Origin: Gammaproteobacteria bacterium
GTDB lineage: Bacteria > Pseudomonadota > Gammaproteobacteria > DSM-16500
Direction of reading: 5' to 3'
Assembly: GCA_021323555.1 (NCBI GenBank)
Contig: JAJONP010000026.1
Span: 1 to 17,345 of the forward strand
Length of the DNA: 17,345 bases
Below the pieces are notes generated by a model, which saw nothing but the letters and a program-made list of their open reading frames with translations, searched no databases and had not been told where the DNA came from. Shown here one piece after another: positions 14,112-17,345 of this stretch. Each line of letters begins with the position of its first letter. The first letter of the stretch is position 1. The position numbers and the translations under genes were made by a program.

Positions 14112-16067
14112 TTAAAACATCAACCAACCTAGTAAAACAATTAGACCTAATACCATCACAAAAGCGTAATGGTAAATATAACCGGTTTGCATGCGCCTAG
14201 AAGTAGACGAAAACCACTCGATTACCCTACCGGCGCCATTGACAAAAAAGTCATCGATGATTTTAGAGTCGCCTTTGTACATCAACTTTGCCGTAGCTTG
14301 ACCGCCGCGCACGAAAATTAAATCGTTAAAATCGTCAAAACCATATTTATGGATTAAAATGGTATAGAGTACTTTAAAGCGTTGTGCACACAGAGTGGGA
14401 AACCCTGGCCTTTTCATATAGGCGTACCAAGCAAAAAAAGCACCTAATAACGCAAACCATAAGGGTAAGCCATTAAAGGCTGTTAAAATCATGCTAAAAC
14501 TGCCGTGAAATTCTTCGGTCATAGTCGCCAACACATTATTTTGCGGCAAGACAGTGATGCTATTGCCTAATAAAGCATTGCTGGAAAATAGCATCGGCTT
14601 TATCATCAAATACCCTTGAAAAACGGAAGGAATAGCCAACAATACCAGCGGTAACCACACTACCCACGGCGATTCTTTTAAATGGTGTTTGGTATGATCA
14701 TCCATGCGCTCTTCTCCGTGAAACGCTAAGAATAATGCTCTAAAGCTGTAGAACGCCGTTACAAAAGAACCCAATACCACACACACATAGGCATAAGAAG
14801 CACCACTAATCTGGCTATACTTCACGGCCTCTATAATCGCATCTTTAGAATAGAACCCCGAAAAGGGTGGAATGGCGCATAAAGCCAAAGTGCCGATAAG
14901 AAACGTGATGTAGGTTATAGGCATGTGCTTCCTCAAACCGCCCATGTGGCGCAGATCTTGATCGTGGTGCATCGCGATGATCACAGAACCCGCCCCTAAG
15001 AATAATAAGGCTTTAAAAGCCGCATGCGTCATTAAATGGAAAATACTGGCAGCATACGCCGAAACACCCGCTGCCGCCATCATATAGCCCAATTGTGACA
15101 AGGTTGAATAGGCCACAACTCGTTTAATATCGTTTTGCACAATGGCAATTAAACCGGTGAATAACGCGCCCGTTGCTCCTATGATCAAAATAAAACTTTG
15201 CATGGAGGGCGTATATTGATACAAAGGTGACAAACGCGCCACCATAAATACACCGGCCGTGACCATGGTTGCAGCGTGAATCAAAGCCGAAATAGGCGTA
15301 GGACCTTCCATAGATTCAGGTAGCCACACATGCAAAGGCATTTGCGCCGATTTGGCCATGGCGCCTATAAACAAAAAGAAACCTATAGCACTGATAGCAG
15401 ACCAATGCGTGCCGGGTAAGGTAGGAGCAAGGGCCGCCACATTGGGCACAGCCGCAAATACGGCCGCATAATCTAGGCTACCAAAATAATTTAACACTCC
15501 GGCTATACCGACTACAAAACCAAAATCACCGACGCGATTCACTAAAAAAGCTTTTAAACTACCTTCATTAGCCGAGTCGCGGTGAAACCAAAAGCCGATC
15601 AAAAGATAGGAGGCTAAACCCACACCTTCCCAACCGAAGAATAATTGTAAAAAGTTATTGCCCGTGATCAACATTAACATGAAAAAAGTAAACAAAGAGA
15701 TATAAGCAAAAAAGCGTTGATAACCCCCATCTTCTTCCATATACCCTATGCTGTAAATATGCACCAAGAATGAAACAAAAGTAACGGTAACCATCATGCA
15801 GGCCGTTAAATGGTCAATTAAAAAGCCTACGTTTAAGGTTAAATTACCACTTTGTCCCCAAATATACAGCGCTCCATTGTATTCCAAATTATTATGCATG
15901 ACTAAATAAGCCACATACACCGATAACAGAAAAGAAATGCCCATTAAAGTGATGGTAAGTCGATGCGCAAAAGGCCGCGACACGTATCTACAAAATAAAC
16001 CTGCCGCTGCCGCACCCAGTAAAGGCGCAGTAATGATAAGTAGGGTTAAAGTCTTTAATAATTCCAT
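14112..16067 (-). CDS. nuoL: NADH-quinone oxidoreductase subunit L
   Basis: A 651-aa antiporter-like subunit at the distal end of the membrane arm, with the long lateral helix and final membrane span expected of NuoL (usual length about 610-660). Key residues are visible: Glu147 in LFFGWEGVGLASYLLIGFW and Lys239 in GAMAKSAQMPLHVWLPESMEGPTP. It pumps protons and braces NuoM and NuoN. The start ATG follows nuoK by 7 bp; AAGGAT, about 9 bp upstream, overlaps the end of nuoK. After it comes the palindrome-bearing gap to nuoM. Confidence 0.98.
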   Translation of the reverse strand: MELLKTLTLLIITAPLLGAAAAGLFCRYVSRPFAHRLTITLMGISFLLSVYVAYLVMHNNLEYNGALYIWGQSGNLTLNVGFLIDHLTACMMVTVTFVSFLVHIYSIGYMEEDGGYQRFFAYISLFTFFMLMLITGNNFLQLFFGWEGVGLASYLLIGFWFHRDSANEGSLKAFLVNRVGDFGFVVGIAGVLNYFGSLDYAAVFAAVPNVAALAPTLPGTHWSAISAIGFFLFIGAMAKSAQMPLHVWLPESMEGPTPISALIHAATMVTAGVFMVARLSPLYQYTPSMQSFILIIGATGALFTGLIAIVQNDIKRVVAYSTLSQLGYMMAAAGVSAYAASIFHLMTHAAFKALLFLGAGSVIIAMHHDQDLRHMGGLRKHMPITYITFLIGTLALCAIPPFSGFYSKDAIIEAVKYSQISGASYAYVCVVLGSFVTAFYSFRALFLAFHGEERMDDHTKHHLKESPWVVWLPLVLLAIPSVFQGYLMIKPMLFSSNALLGNSITVLPQNNVLATMTEEFHGSFSMILTAFNGLPLWFALLGAFFAWYAYMKRPGFPTLCAQRFKVLYTILIHKYGFDDFNDLIFVRGGQATAKLMYKGDSKIIDDFFVNGAGRVIEWFSSTSRRMQTGYIYHYAFVMVLGLIVLLGWLMF

Positions 16068-16074
16068 AGAAACG

Positions 16075-16380
16075 TTATCCTTTTAATGCATCTAGATCAG
16101 TGACGTTAATGGATTGGCGGGTACGGAAGAGGATGATCAAAATCGCTAAACCCAGCGCTGTTTCGGCCGCAGCTACCGCCAAGATGAAAAAGACAAAAAT
16201 CTGTCCTGCACTGTCTTGCAAAAAGCTGGCAAAGGCAATGAAGTTCATATTTACTGCTAAAAGCATTAATTCTATACTCATCAGTAAGACAATGAGGTTT
16301 TTGCGGTTAATAACCATACCCGCCAAGCTTAAACCAAATAAAATAGCACCTACGACCAAATAGTCCGTCAAAGTAATCAT
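16075..16380 (-). CDS. nuoK: NADH-quinone oxidoreductase subunit K
   Basis: A 101-aa protein with three membrane segments, the normal size for NuoK (MrpC-like). The two conserved membrane glutamates needed for proton transfer are present at 37 ([11 protein letters not shown]) and 73 ([11 protein letters not shown]). The ATG overlaps the nuoJ stop by 4 bp (ATGA), and GGGAG lies 7 bp upstream within nuoJ, so the two are translationally coupled. Confidence 0.98.
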   Translation of the reverse strand: MITLTDYLVVGAILFGLSLAGMVINRKNLIVLLMSIELMLLAVNMNFIAFASFLQDSAGQIFVFFILAVAAAETALGLAILIILFRTRQSINVTDLDALKG

Positions 16381-16979
16381 TGATTTACTCCCATATCGGT
16401 AATCACCTCTAAACGATCGTGTTTGTTCGCCTCTAATTGTAAGGCGATGCGCTGGCGTTTATTATTGGCCTTTTCTCTATGCGTTAAACCAATCGACGCG
16501 ACGATGGCTATCAGTAATATGACCGCTGCCAACTCGAAAGCATAGACATAGTGCGTATACAGCAGGATGCCCAAAGCCTTAGTATTGCTATAATCGGCTG
16601 CTTGATGGGTGCTCGTGGCGAGCGCTAAGTCGCCCAAATGCGTAGGCTTAACCGCAAATACCAATACCGCTACCATCAATGCAACCACAATGACCGCAAA
16701 AGGTAAATAGCGCACAAATTTTTCTTGTACGGCTTCTTTATCTAAATTCAACATCATCACCACAAACATGAATAAGGTCATGACCGCGCCTACATAAACA
16801 AAAATTAATAATAAAGCTAGAAACTCAGCTTCCAATAACATCCACAACACAGCACTGGCGCAAAAAGAAACGATCAAGAAAAAAGCCGCTCGTACGGAAT
16901 GTTTTGACACGATCACCATCGTCGCACTGCCTATCAACAACGCTGAAAATACGTAAAAAACCAGTTTTTCGATTATCAT
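16377..16979 (-). CDS. nuoJ: NADH-quinone oxidoreductase subunit J
   Basis: A 200-aa membrane protein with five predicted spans in the first about 165 residues and a polar, charged C-terminal tail. The conserved third-helix region ([26 protein letters not shown], about residues 54-79), which includes the pi-bulge segment of the family, is intact. NuoJ links the quinone site to the antiporter subunits. AGGAT precedes the ATG by 7 bp. It starts 10 bp after nuoI. Confidence 0.97.
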   Translation of the reverse strand: MIIEKLVFYVFSALLIGSATMVIVSKHSVRAAFFLIVSFCASAVLWMLLEAEFLALLLIFVYVGAVMTLFMFVVMMLNLDKEAVQEKFVRYLPFAVIVVALMVAVLVFAVKPTHLGDLALATSTHQAADYSNTKALGILLYTHYVYAFELAAVILLIAIVASIGLTHREKANNKRQRIALQLEANKHDRLEVITDMGVNQ

Positions 16980-16989
16980 TTTTTATATC

Positions 16990-17345
16990 CTATCTATAAG
17001 GTGCATCTTCATTACGCGCTTTGGCAATTTCGGCTTCATAGCGATCGCCTATGGCTAATAACATAGGCTTAGTCATAATATTCTCACCGCGATTCTCAAA
17101 ATGGTAATTACTCAAATGGGTTTCTACAATCGAATCTACAGGACAAGATTCTTCACAAAACCCGCAGTAAATGCATTTGAATAAATCGATATCGTAACGG
17201 GTAGTACGTCTAGAGCCATCCTCGCGCGGCGCTGAGTCTATGGTAATGGCCAAAGCCGGACACACCGCCTCACACAATTTACAGGCAATGCAGCGTTCTT
17301 CGCCATTAGGATAACGACGTAAAGCGTGCAATCCCCGAAAACGTG
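16990..17345 (-). CDS. nuoI: NADH-quinone oxidoreductase subunit I, 5' end outside window
   Basis: The open frame continues to the window edge: the codons before the first possible internal start read RFRG and continue [14 protein letters not shown], the normal family sequence. The gene is therefore truncated by the window and does not start at the internal TTG at 17331. Two ferredoxin-type motifs, [12 protein letters not shown] and [12 protein letters not shown], bind the two [4Fe-4S] clusters N6a and N6b that carry electrons toward quinone. About 117 of the usual about 160 residues are present. It is followed by nuoJ after 10 bp. Confidence 0.97.
   Translation of the reverse strand, partial: RFRGLHALRRYPNGEERCIACKLCEAVCPALAITIDSAPREDGSRRTTRYDIDLFKCIYCGFCEESCPVDSIVETHLSNYHFENRGENIMTKPMLLAIGDRYEAEIAKARNEDAPYR

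Noticed and set aside
16990..17331. NuoI as a complete 113-aa protein starting at an internal TTG
   Set aside because: The frame stays open to the window edge and the codons before that TTG (RFRG) match the conserved family sequence, so the gene is cut by the window.

Overview
The window looks like part of a gammaproteobacterial chromosome, most plausibly from an intracellular lineage such as the Legionellales (inference). Three things support this. The mnmA-hflD pair is a gammaproteobacterial hallmark. The window carries ordinary housekeeping loci: minDE and the distal half of a nuo (complex I) operon. Between these blocks sit minus-strand genes for large coiled-coil or membrane-anchored proteins with no recognisable enzyme domain, the usual look of secreted effectors in that order. 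No taxonomic marker such as rRNA is present, so the assignment is tentative.

Layout. 1-703 (+): the last codons of mnmA and the complete hflD. 704-1099: gene-free, with one degraded interspersed repeat and a terminator-like hairpin. 1100-6922 (-): a 269-aa coiled-coil protein and a 1622-aa multi-coiled-coil protein, each with its own apparent promoter. 6923-7397: a divergent intergenic region. 7398-8542 (+): minD-minE, overlapping by 4 bp, with no minC beside them. 8544-8696 (-): a short open fragment without a start codon. 8725-10596 (-): a 623-aa protein with a hydrophobic hairpin near its C-terminus. 10597-10982: its promoter and an inverted pair of repeat arms. 10983-17345 (-): nuoN, nuoM, nuoL, nuoK, nuoJ and a 5'-truncated nuoI, in the order transcribed I-J-K-L-M-N.

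How the genes work together. NuoI to NuoN form the Fe-S connecting arm and the proton-pumping membrane arm of NADH:quinone oxidoreductase. MinD and MinE position the division site. MnmA thiolates tRNA wobble uridine, and HflD is its usual genetic neighbour. The three uncharacterised minus-strand genes are the accessory part. The two largest share a promoter layout: two TTAA-type half-sites 11 bp apart, then exactly 10 bp, then a good -10 (TATAGT or TATACT). This resembles the PmrA box that drives many Dot/Icm effector genes in Legionella and Coxiella. I regard this candidate effector regulon embedded around minDE as the most interesting signal here. A second notable structure is a roughly 120-bp imperfect palindrome inserted between nuoL and nuoM inside the operon.
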